A DNA stretch of 21,355 bases from a virus, in IMG/VR virus record IMGVR_UViG_3300012936_000218, positions 1-21,355 of that record; one strand, written 5' to 3'. The position numbers and the translations under genes were made by a program. Shown here piece after piece: positions 1-8,600 of the stretch. Every line of letters starts with the position of its first letter. The stretch's first letter is position 1. Under the pieces are notes generated by a model, which made no database searches, was not told the DNA's origin, and saw nothing but the letters and a program-made list of their open reading frames with translations.

Positions 1-35
1 TAATTCATGCAGGAAATCCACCTATTAACTTTTAT

Positions 36-1236
36 ATGTTACCACTGAAGTTAGATAAAATTTCATTTATTGGAACCATGACTTTAGCATTTATGGTTAT
101 AAATCTTGTAAAATTGGGGATTTGGTGTAGATTGGAAAGGTACGGACATGACGGGCCCAGGAGGTGGTATGAAAGTAAACATACTAAAGGAACACCTGTC
201 TAGTTATCCGGACACGGACATTATACTCTTCACAGATGCGTACGATGTTTTTTACGCAGATAATTTAAATACTATAAAAGAACGGTATGAAAGCTTTGGT
301 AAGAAGATTGTCTTTTCTGCAGAAGCAACATGTTGGCCTGATCCAAGCATTGCAGACCAGTTTCCACCCGTAGATACGCCGTACAGGTTCTTAAACTCGG
401 GCACGTTCATAGCAGAGGTAGGCGAGCTTCGCACGATACTAGAAGCAGATACTGTAGCAGATGATGGTGATGACCAGTTGTTTTATCAAAAAGCATACCT
501 AGAAGGCTTGTACGATATCGTGTTAGACACCGAAGGGTACATCTTTCAAACACACGAACCAAACACGCAAGTTATAGATGGCCAACTACACAACGGTATC
601 TGTTGCCCTTGTATATACCATGGCAATGGTGATGACACAGCTAAAGAAGTATTTGATAATTTGTATAATCAAATGTACAACAAAGCAGCTTGGTTTATAC
701 CAAACTTAGGTGGCTACGAGGTTATAGAAAAAGACATGATTGTTGTAGATTTTATGTCAAAGAAACAATGTCAGAATATGATTGACATATGTAACGCACA
801 CAATGATTGGAAAAGTCTAGACTACGATAAGTTTCCTGCACAAGAGATAAGATTAAAAGAACTTAATCTTTGGGGTGAGCTAGAAGTACATTGGGCTCAA
901 TACATAAAACCAATAATAGAAAAGTATTGGAAACCCCTAGAAATGTACGGACTACGCGATGCTTTTGTACTTAAGTATGACACGGCTTCTCAAACTAAAC
1001 TTGCTTTACATCACGATGCTTCTTACGTTACAGGCTCTGTAAAACTAAACGAAGACTATGTAGGCGGCGAACTGGTGTTTCCTAGGCAAGGGGTAAGCAA
1101 TATAAACCTAGAAGCAGGACAACTGCTATTGTTTCCTGGTGCCGTAACACACCCACACGAATGTTTAGAACTTACGCACGGGTCTAAGTACAGCTTAACC
1201 ATATGGTCTAGCAGATACCTGGGTGATATACTGTAA
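36..1236 (+). CDS. PLOD-like glycosyltransferase / 2OG-Fe(II) lysyl hydroxylase, 5' end frameshifted
   Basis: A two-domain enzyme resembling animal procollagen-lysine hydroxylase/glycosyltransferase (PLOD/LH3). Numbering from the ATG at 148, the N-terminal half carries the glycosyltransferase signatures GGGMKVN, FTDAYDV (the DxxD metal site), FLNSGTFI and HGNGD (metal histidine). The C-terminal half is a double-stranded-helix dioxygenase with HHDAS (H288, D290), THPH (H335) and GSKY (K347, where LH3 has an arginine that binds 2-oxoglutarate). Family knowledge: these enzymes hydroxylate lysine and transfer sugar to it. The ATG at 148 is not the true start: GFGVDWKG, matching the family's UDP-binding tryptophan region, is read in the same frame at 118-141, but a stop precedes it at 109-111. 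Frame 3 from ATG 36 reads to INLVKLG and would join exactly if one G were removed from the GGGG at 116-119. The true start and the upstream 35 bases are uncertain. Domain order is glycosyltransferase then hydroxylase, as in animals. The substrate is unknown. Confidence 0.85.
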
Positions 1237-1238
1237 AA

Positions 1239-1859
1239 ATGTATGTAGATAAAGTATTAACAGAAGATGATATAAAAGAGCTTTATACAAACGGGGATAT
1301 AAAACGTTTGTATTTAGGTTCTGTAGGCTTCTTTAACAAAGGTACATATGGGTACCCAGCAGTTAGCCTAACGCCAGAGCAAATAGCTAATGCTCCTGAA
1401 GATGCAGTAGTAGAGTATTGGTATAACAAGTTGATTCACTATGTACAAACTCAATATGCTTTTGGTATGTATAAAGACGATTACATTGTAAATATAGCCA
1501 TGGGTTTTATAGAAAACAATGAATGGCATTTGTGCAATACTCTAATAGCACCAGATAAAGACGGCACGAGAGCGTTTATGCGTGACCCTGAGTATCATAA
1601 TGTTAGGGGACGTACAGAAAAAGAATTAGGTGCAACTATATCTTATACCTACGTAGACGTAGGCTCACCTATCAATGACACTTTACCAGCTTATAAAAAC
1701 CATTTTGGCCCTATAGAAGAATGTAATGTTAAAAACTACAACACTTTAGAACATATAGGCCAGGTTACACAGAACTATAGCACTGGCGGGCAAGAATGGG
1801 ATGGAGTAAAATCTGAGTATAGTGAAACATATGAAAAATATAAGATGGAGTATTACTAG
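1239..1859 (+). CDS. Unrecognised 206-residue protein
   Basis: I do not recognise this protein. It starts two bases after the stop of the PLOD-like gene and its TAG shares a base with the GTG of the next gene, so it is part of the same operon. It is soluble-looking, rich in Tyr, Asn and Glu, with no signal peptide or membrane segment. The middle (roughly residues 80-150) alternates hydrophobic strands and turns (for example IAMGFIENNEWHLCNTLIA) and contains RDPEYHNVRGR. This could be a small alpha/beta enzyme or a virion-associated protein. Position between a modification enzyme and probable structural genes is the only context. Confidence 0.75.
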   Translation: MYVDKVLTEDDIKELYTNGDIKRLYLGSVGFFNKGTYGYPAVSLTPEQIANAPEDAVVEYWYNKLIHYVQTQYAFGMYKDDYIVNIAMGFIENNEWHLCNTLIAPDKDGTRAFMRDPEYHNVRGRTEKELGATISYTYVDVGSPINDTLPAYKNHFGPIEECNVKNYNTLEHIGQVTQNYSTGGQEWDGVKSEYSETYEKYKMEYY

Positions 1860-2587
1860 TGTCTGGGTTTATAGATAACACTTCCAATATAGATGCAGCC
1901 GAAATAGCTGCAGAATATCGTACACCAGAGCAGGGGGTTAGTGCTAAGTCTAACAGCAACGTTGCATGGAACGATTATAAAAGAATGACGCCTAGGGCTA
2001 ACCAGTCTAGTAATATTATTACCACAGCTAGTTCGCAAACCATGCAAGCACAAGATTTTGGTGGCACTGCTGGATTTACACCAGGTACTAGAACTTTTTC
2101 TACTGGATCAACTAAAGGAGCAACAAACACTACTGTTTCTGGAGCGTTTACTCTTGCTGCTTATGACCATATAAACATTAGTAGTCAGGCAAGTGCAGCT
2201 GTGGGCCATTTTGGTTTGGGTGCCCAAGGTGGACAAACTGGAATCAGTTTAACTAACGTAGCTAGTTTTCCTAGTGGTTGTACCCTTACTGGTTATGGCA
2301 CGTCTGGTAGTGGCGGTTTGGCTACTTCTCTTTTTTATATAATTACAAGTGGCGCTAGTGGGGCTACTAATTGGACTAAAGTACATCATAGAATCTTACA
2401 ACCAAATGGTGTTAGTCAGTTTGGAAACACGACTATTTACAACTACACTCTAACTTTTAACAGAAGTGATTTTACTTATAATGGTAATATTAATAATAAC
2501 CAAGAAAAGTGGCAATTAAGTTTTGGCGGTTTCAGTGGAGTAACTGGACCTACAATGATATACCCTTTTGCAGTGGAGTTTGAATAA
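1859..2587 (+). CDS. Probable virion or tail-associated protein, Ser/Thr/Gly-rich
   Basis: GTG start overlapping the previous TAG by one base, with GGAG about nine bases upstream. The protein is 242 residues. The first 60 residues are polar and look extended or helical (NTSNIDAAEIAAEYRTPEQG). The rest is rich in Ser, Thr, Gly and Asn with alternating hydrophobics, as in beta-rich phage appendage proteins. No enzyme motif, signal peptide or membrane segment is seen. I infer a structural or receptor-contacting role from composition and from the neighbouring tail genes; family not recognised. Confidence 0.7.
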   Translation: MSGFIDNTSNIDAAEIAAEYRTPEQGVSAKSNSNVAWNDYKRMTPRANQSSNIITTASSQTMQAQDFGGTAGFTPGTRTFSTGSTKGATNTTVSGAFTLAAYDHINISSQASAAVGHFGLGAQGGQTGISLTNVASFPSGCTLTGYGTSGSGGLATSLFYIITSGASGATNWTKVHHRILQPNGVSQFGNTTIYNYTLTFNRSDFTYNGNINNNQEKWQLSFGGFSGVTGPTMIYPFAVEFE

Positions 2588-2742
2588 TGAATTTATTAAA
2601 TCCACCAGGGCTACCACCCTGGTCAAAAATATCTAAAAAACGTAAAGTAGCTAGAGTCTTCTTTATATTCTTATTGCCAGTCAAAATACTACTTATGATC
2701 TTCGGTGTATCATTTGGTGTTACAGCACTTTTTGGCCTATAA
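2587..2742 (+). CDS. Small membrane protein, 51 residues
   Basis: The ATG overlaps the preceding TAA (TAATG), a typical coupled phage gene pair. The product begins MNLLNPPGLPPWSKI, then has a basic stretch SKKRK, and then a hydrophobic segment of about 28 residues (VFFIFLLPVKILLMIFGVSF) that can span the membrane once, possibly as a hairpin around the proline. The basic segment before the membrane suggests N-in topology. It sits just before a second small membrane protein and the lysozyme, so a holin-like or lysis accessory role is possible but unproven. The DNA at 2604-2623 forms a perfect 7-bp stem (ACCAGGG/CCCTGGT) with a 6-nt loop, which also encodes the proline-rich start. Confidence 0.65.
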   Translation: MNLLNPPGLPPWSKISKKRKVARVFFIFLLPVKILLMIFGVSFGVTALFGL

Positions 2743-2749
2743 TCTGTCT

Positions 2750-2926
2750 ATGGCTACAACAAAAGAAACACTAGCAAAGGTAGAAAGCCAAGTTGTTGGT
2801 ATAGAAAAAAGACTAGACAAAGGTGATGCTAAGTTCGATGCAATGGATGCAAAATATACTAAGTACATCGTTGGTCTTTACGTGCTTATCATAGGCATGA
2901 GTGGCGTAGACAGAATATTTTCCTAA
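2750..2926 (+). CDS. Small coiled-coil plus C-terminal membrane protein
   Basis: 58 residues from the ATG at 2750, eight bases after the previous stop. An earlier in-frame start at 2705 would overlap the 51-residue gene and gives an unlikely N-terminus. Residues 1-38 are charged and helical (TLAKVESQVVGIEKRLDKGD, then KFDAMDAKY) with heptad-like spacing. Residues 40-56 are a single hydrophobic segment (YIVGLYVLIIGMSGV). This plan resembles the haemolysin XhlA-type family found in phage lysis modules, where such a protein helps the holin. It lies 250 bases before the lysozyme. Confidence 0.6.
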   Translation: MATTKETLAKVESQVVGIEKRLDKGDAKFDAMDAKYTKYIVGLYVLIIGMSGVDRIFS

Positions 2927-2927
2927 C

Positions 2928-2934
2928 AGGAGGT
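2928..2934 (+). promoter_or_regulatory. Strong Shine-Dalgarno for the gene at 2939
   Basis: AGGAGGT, four bases before the ATG. It is among the strongest ribosome sites on the plus strand, where most genes rely on overlap with the previous stop. Confidence 0.7.
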
Positions 2935-2938
2935 AACT

Positions 2939-3184
2939 ATGGAAAAGAAAGAACTACCGAAAGTAATCAACTTTGACGGCAAACAATACGATATATCTAA
3001 AATGACAGAGCGAGTAGCTCATCAATTCAATATGCTTGTTAGACTACAGGGTGAGTGGCAAGATGCAGATTTTAATTTAAGAAAAGTAGAAGCAGCTCAG
3101 AAGTCAGTAGTACAAGAGCTTAAAGTATTTATGGTAGAAGATAATATAAAACCTGTAAAAGACGCAGGCATAATAAAACCATGA
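2939..3184 (+). CDS. DUF6447-like small phage protein
   Basis: 81 residues. It begins with a short beta-type motif (VINFDGKQYDISKM) followed by a long amphipathic helix (residues 22-65) with coiled-coil character. The pattern 'I-x-DGK-x-Y' plus a long helix resembles small phage proteins grouped as DUF6447, usually of unknown function. The start is fixed by AGGAGGT just upstream. Its TGA overlaps the ATG of the lysozyme gene (ATGA), so the two are probably translated together. That is consistent with a lysis or assembly accessory but does not prove it. Confidence 0.7.
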   Translation: MEKKELPKVINFDGKQYDISKMTERVAHQFNMLVRLQGEWQDADFNLRKVEAAQKSVVQELKVFMVEDNIKPVKDAGIIKP

Positions 3185-3633
3185 ATATAGAACAGTGCAA
3201 GGCAGAGATAAAAAGACACGAAGGTGAAGTCCTAGAGATATATGAGGATAGCTTAGGCTACAAAACTTTAGGAGTGGGACACCTGTGTCAACCTAGCGAC
3301 CCAGAGTATGACTGGGAGGTAGGGACAGAAGTAAGTCAAGAAGTTGTAGATATGTACTACGAAGATGACTTTAACAAACACTTGGCAGAAGCAGTACACG
3401 TGTTTGGTACGGAAGAAGCGTTCTACAATTTGCCCGAAAACATACAACACGTGCTTGTTAACATGTGTTTTAACTTGGGAGGCACGAGGTTATCTAAGTT
3501 TAAAAATATGTTAGATGCCTGTAGGGCACATGATTGGAAAAGAATGGCTGCTGAAATGGAAGACAGCAGGTGGTTTAAACAAGTTGGAAGAAGGAGTCGA
3601 GAACTACAAGAATCAGTTCTGAATACTGTATAA
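3181..3633 (+). CDS. T4-type lysozyme (GH24 endolysin)
   Basis: Hydrolyses the glycosidic bonds of peptidoglycan to lyse the host. The 150 residues align with T4 lysozyme: E14 (in KRHEG), D23 (in YEDSLGY) and T29 (in YKTLGVGH) keep the exact spacing of the T4 triad E11-D20-T26. A second family block, NMCFNLGGTRLSKFKNML, and SRWFKQVGRRSRE near the C-terminus also match. There is no signal peptide or signal-anchor, so a holin is needed for release. Candidate holins are upstream (2587, 2750) and downstream (10832). The ATGA overlap links it to the DUF6447-like gene. The family call is secure. Confidence 0.93.
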   Translation: MNIEQCKAEIKRHEGEVLEIYEDSLGYKTLGVGHLCQPSDPEYDWEVGTEVSQEVVDMYYEDDFNKHLAEAVHVFGTEEAFYNLPENIQHVLVNMCFNLGGTRLSKFKNMLDACRAHDWKRMAAEMEDSRWFKQVGRRSRELQESVLNTV

Positions 3634-3640
3634 TGAAAAA

Positions 3641-5626
3641 ATGGCATATATCAAACTTAACAGATTTGGCGGTCTTGCTCCAAAGGTATCTCCAAGACTC
3701 ATAGCGGATGAATTAGCTACCACGGCTACTGACGTAGACTTAGAGAGCGGTCGTCTAGTACCAATAAAACAAAACTCAGACCACCTTACCCTAAGTAATT
3801 CTAGTAGACAAAGCGTATTTAAATACACAGACAGCCCAGAACGTTGGCTACAATTTGATGAAGATGTAGACGTCGTGCGTAGTCCTTTGCCTGGGGATGT
3901 AAACGACACGGTATATTTTAGTGGCCAGTCTTTTCCTAAAATGGGTAGGTCTGCTCAAATAGTTGGCGGTTCTGTTTTTCCAAACGCTAGTTTTAGACTG
4001 GGTATACCAGCTCCTACGGCTGCTCCAACTGTAGCACCTGTAGGTACACGAGAGTTTGATGGAGTTATTACATTTGTTAATGAGTCTTCTACTATAACTA
4101 TTACAACTAAGACTAGTGGTACAGCAGCAGCTCACAGTGCTGTCGTAGGAGAGTTTGTAGTTTTAGCAGGATACTCTGCTTCTAACGGTGTTACTGCTGA
4201 GAATATAAATGGAACATATAAAATAAAAACAGTTCCTAGTGTTAGCACTCTTACTGTAGAGTTATCAGCTGCAGCTACTAGTAGTGGAGACAGTCCTAGT
4301 GTAGTTAACGGCGCTTCTTTTGGCGATAATTCAGATGCAGAGTTAGATTACGATACTAGTTACGTATACACTTTCGTGTCAGCCTTTGGTGAAGAAGGGC
4401 CCCCATCGCCCGCATCTACTGTTATAACTACAGATGACAACATGACAGTCGCCATATCTGGTTTAGAAACATCTACCGCAAAGTCAAATACTAACCTAAC
4501 AAAGAAAAGAATATACAGATCAAACACTGGTTCTAACACCACGCAGTTTCAGTTTGTAGGCGAAGTAGTTTTAGCAGAAACTTCTTTCACAGATTCCTCA
4601 AAAAATAGCGAGTTAGCTGAAGTTATTCCGTCTACTGACTGGATAGCACCACCAGATGACGATACAGCTTTGTACCCAGACGGACCCATGAAAGGTCTTA
4701 TATCAATAGGCAACGGTGTTTTTGCAGGATTTACTGGTAATAGAATATGCCTTAGTGAAGCATATCAGCCACATGCTTGGCCTGCTCAATACAGAATAGG
4801 TATAGAAGAAAAGATAGTTGGTATGAAAGCTACTTCCAATGGGCTAATAGTTACTACTGAGGGCGCTCCTTTCTTAGTAACTGGCACTAACCCTTCCGCA
4901 ATGGTCGCAATAAAAATAGAAACAGCAGAAGCATGCCTAAGCAAACGTTCTATGGTAGATATGGGTGAGTCAGTATTGTATGCTACTGCAGATGGGTTGG
5001 TGGCCGCTGCCGGAGCTCAAGCCCAGAACGTAACAACACAATTGATAAATCCTGCCCAATGGCAAGAAAAGTATTACCCAGACACAATCACTGGTTTCTA
5101 TTGGCAAGGCAGATATGTAGGTTTTTATAACACTGGTTCTGGTTTTGGTGGTTTTATATTTGACCCTCGTCAAGGTCTAAATGCCCTTACAGATTTAGAT
5201 GCGTCTGCTTTAATAAGGGGTGGATTTACAGACCCAGATGACAACGAGCTATATTTAATTGTAGGCAACAAATTGCAAAAGTTCCAAGGAGCGGCAGGTT
5301 CTGTTGAATATAATTGGAAATCAAAAGACTTTGCATTACCTAAACCTACAAGTTTTGGTTTTGCAAAAGTAGAGGCAGAAGCATACCCAGTGCGTTTAAA
5401 AGTGTATGGAGATGGTAACGTTATTTATGATGCTACAATCTCAACTAGTGGTAGTGCATTTAGTGTTACGGGTACGACGCCTAGTTTTAGTGCTACAGAT
5501 ATAACAGATAGCATGGTACGTTTACCGGCTAACCTCAACAAAGTATATGGGTTTGAAGTTATAAGTTCTAATGTTGTAAACGAGGTATGTCTAGCGGAAT
5601 CCGTAGAAGAAATTAAGGGCGTCTAA
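3641..5626 (+). CDS. Phage tail / head-stabilisation protein
   Basis: A 661-residue structural protein. The N-terminus (LNRFGGLAPKVSPRLI, then ATDVDLESGRLVP) and the later block YPDGPMKGLISIGNGVFAGF...RICLSEAYQPHAWP are typical of the podovirus 'stabilisation'/tail-hub proteins, in which short beta units repeat around a ring. Residues about 225-325 resemble a fibronectin-type segment (YVYTFVSAFGEEGPPSPAS). Residues about 139-217 hold a separate inserted domain that recurs in the tail fibre (see findings). It has no signal peptide or membrane segment. The stop TAA overlaps the fibre's ATG, so the two are made together. The exact structural position (hub, nozzle or fibre adaptor) is inferred. 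Confidence 0.8.
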   Translation: MAYIKLNRFGGLAPKVSPRLIADELATTATDVDLESGRLVPIKQNSDHLTLSNSSRQSVFKYTDSPERWLQFDEDVDVVRSPLPGDVNDTVYFSGQSFPKMGRSAQIVGGSVFPNASFRLGIPAPTAAPTVAPVGTREFDGVITFVNESSTITITTKTSGTAAAHSAVVGEFVVLAGYSASNGVTAENINGTYKIKTVPSVSTLTVELSAAATSSGDSPSVVNGASFGDNSDAELDYDTSYVYTFVSAFGEEGPPSPASTVITTDDNMTVAISGLETSTAKSNTNLTKKRIYRSNTGSNTTQFQFVGEVVLAETSFTDSSKNSELAEVIPSTDWIAPPDDDTALYPDGPMKGLISIGNGVFAGFTGNRICLSEAYQPHAWPAQYRIGIEEKIVGMKATSNGLIVTTEGAPFLVTGTNPSAMVAIKIETAEACLSKRSMVDMGESVLYATADGLVAAAGAQAQNVTTQLINPAQWQEKYYPDTITGFYWQGRYVGFYNTGSGFGGFIFDPRQGLNALTDLDASALIRGGFTDPDDNELYLIVGNKLQKFQGAAGSVEYNWKSKDFALPKPTSFGFAKVEAEAYPVRLKVYGDGNVIYDATISTSGSAFSVTGTTPSFSATDITDSMVRLPANLNKVYGFEVISSNVVNEVCLAESVEEIKGV

Positions 5627-8600
5627 TGGCTACTAAATTACCAGCTCTTAAAAACATACCACCAAAAACCGATGTAGAGCTAAAGATTGCTCTTGACTCT
5701 ATAAAAGAAGCCTTAGAAGTTAGATTAGGTAGACGTGGCGATCCACTAGATAGAGCAGTTACTCTGCGAGAGTTATCAGATTCTGGCATAGTAAAGGTCA
5801 GAAACAAAGGTGAGTTAGCTAGTGATATAGTACCCCCAGGCGACGAAGACCCAGGTGGTAACTTAGACATACCGCCGGCTCCTACAGGCTTATCTGCAGC
5901 AGGTGTCTTTACAGCTGTCATACTTGATTGGAATGAACCACCTTATAATAACCACGCATACACAGAGATATGGAGATCACAAGCGAATGCGCTTGGTGGT
6001 GCCGTACGTGTAGCTACGACTGTTGGTAATGTATACACGGACGAAGTGGGCTATGCTACTACACACTATTACTGGATTAGGTTTGTTAGTACGTCAGACG
6101 TAATAGGTCCTTACAACGGCACAGAAGGTAAAGAAGCTACTACAGCTGCAAACGTGTCAGCAGTTATGACTACCTTATCAGAAGAGATAAGTAACATGCC
6201 TGGCTTTACTACTTTACAGGATGACATTACTGTAAACGTAGACGGCGTAAGTTCTTCTCTTGCTAGTGCTTTAGGTACGTTAGATACAGCTACAGGGACT
6301 GCGCAAACCGCAGCAAACACAGCCCAAACATTAGCCAACAATGCACAGACTGCAGCTAACAATGCACAAGCAACAGCTAACTCTGCGGCTACTGCCGCTA
6401 GTAATGCACAGACGAGTGCTAACAATGCAGTAACAGGAGCTACCCAGGTTATACAAAGCACTAGCGCACCTACTACTAGAGATGACGGTTCTGCTTTACA
6501 GGCACACGATATCTGGATAGACACAGATGATAACAACCAAGCCTATGTACGTAACAGTTCTAACAACGGTTGGGAGAAAGCTAGAGATTCAAGTCTCGTG
6601 TCAACAATAGGATCGGCTAGCTTTACCGGGTCCGATCTAACTACTGCTATGGCCAGTGCTCAAGGTTCTATTATTACTATAAATTCTGCTAATGCTAGCC
6701 AAGCGACTGCAATATCAGACTTAGAAACTACTGTGAATGATAGCTCTACTGGAGTATCAGCTACCGCTGCTGCTTTATCACAATTAACTACTAGAGTAAG
6801 TAATACAGAAAGCGCCACAAGTACAAACACTAGTGATATTACTTCCATAAACGCAGCAATAACTAATTCAACAACTGGCCTGTCGGCACTTTCTAGTGCT
6901 ATAAATACATTAGAGACGGGAACAGTAGCAACAAATACTGGCGACATAGCTACAAATGCCAGTGATATTAGTTCCATAAACTCAGCAATAAATAATTCAT
7001 CAACTGGCCTGTCGGCACTTTCTAATGCTATAACCACGTTAGAGACAGGTACAGTAGCGACTAACACAGGAAATATATCTACTAACGCTAGCAACATAGC
7101 GTCTATAAACTCAGCAATAAGCGATTCATCAACTGGCCTGTCAGCACTTTCTAATGCTATTAGTGGTTTAGACACTAGAGTAACAGCTAACGAAGGTGAC
7201 ATAAGTACAAATGCCAGTGATATCTCTGCCATAAATACAGCGATCAATGACTCATCAACTGGTTTATCAGCACTCTCTAGTGCTATAACCACGTTAGAGA
7301 CAGGCACAGTAGCGACTAACACAGGCGATATATCTACTAATGCTGGCAATATAGCATCTATACAATCTGCAATAAACGACTCGACCACTGGTTTATCAGC
7401 ACTTTCTACTGCCATAAATACATTAGAAACAGGCACAGTAGCAACAAACACTGGCAACATAGCTACTAACGCTAGTGACATAACAACGTTAGAAAGTGCA
7501 CTAACAGGGTTTACGGGTAGCGGTGCAGTGAGCACTGCTATATCTGGTTTAGATACCAGAGTAACAGCTAACGAAGGCGACATATCTACTAATGCTAGTG
7601 ATATAGCCTCTCTAAACTCAGCAATAACTAATTCAACAACTGGTTTATCAGCACTCTCTAACGCTATAACTACTTTAGAAACAGGTACAGTAGCAACTAA
7701 TACAGGGAATATATCTACCAATGCTAGCAACATAGCGCAGTTGGAGTCTACAGTAAACAATGGCACAACTGGCGTAGTGGCCAATGCTAATGCAATTGGT
7801 GGTTTAGATACCAGAGTAACAGCTAACGAGGGTGATATATCTACTAACGCTTCTGATATCTCTGCTATTAATACAGCGATTAATGATTCATCGACTGGCT
7901 TATCAGCCAATGCTAATGCTATAACTACATTAGAAACAGGTACGGTGGCAACCAACACAGGTAATATATCCACGAACGCTAGTAACATAACAGCGCTACA
8001 GGCTATCGTAAGTGGGTTCAGTGGTAGTGGTGCAATAGCTAATGCTTTTAGTACTACTAATGCTAATGTAAGTACCAACGCTGGTAACATAACATCTAAT
8101 GCTAACAGCATCACAGCATTGGAATCACAGGTAGGTAAAGAGTTTGGTGTACGCTTAAAGACAACCAACACTAGTAAGACAGTTACCATACAAACTATGA
8201 CTAACAGCGCTGGTTCTACAACCACGTCCGCTCATGGTATAACTTCTGCTGATGTAACCTCTGGTGCTTATATAACCTTAGTCGGTGCTACAGCAGTAGG
8301 TGGCATAACTACTACACAACTAAACAAGACACACAAAATACAAAGTGTGGCTAGTACAACTTCTTTGACTATTACAGTTACAGGAGATGCTGCTACAAGC
8401 ACTACGACCTTTGGTAACTACACTGCAACAGAAAACAATATACTTGGTGCGTATGCAGGTATAGCACAGCTAGCTAACGTGCAGTCTGATTTAGAAGGCA
8501 ACGCCCAAGCATCATTTGTTTTACAAGTAGCGGCCAATGGTTCTGTTGCAGGTATGGTTATAGAAGCGGATGCTTCGGCTGGTGGCACTGCATCACAAGT

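Noticed and set aside
160-171. AGGAGG before an ATG at 169 as the true start of the PLOD-like gene
   Set aside because: The bases encode the conserved GGG motif of the glycosyltransferase, and family residues lie upstream in the same frame.
1765-2053. Two minus-strand open frames around the 1859 gene start
   Set aside because: Short, no recognisable domain, and covered by well-coupled plus-strand genes.
2604-2623. ACCAGGG/CCCTGGT hairpin as a terminator
   Set aside because: No U-tract on either strand and it lies inside the small membrane protein gene.
6111-6536. Minus-strand hydrophobic Ala/Val-rich open frame that looks like a membrane protein
   Set aside because: Antisense of the Ala/Gln/Asn heptads, which gives Val/Ala/Cys-rich text automatically.
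6660-8225. A 521-codon open frame on the minus strand opposite the fibre repeats
   Set aside because: It follows the repeat composition of the fibre (long runs of Val, Ala, Leu) with no start context. The plus-strand reading has clear domains before and after.
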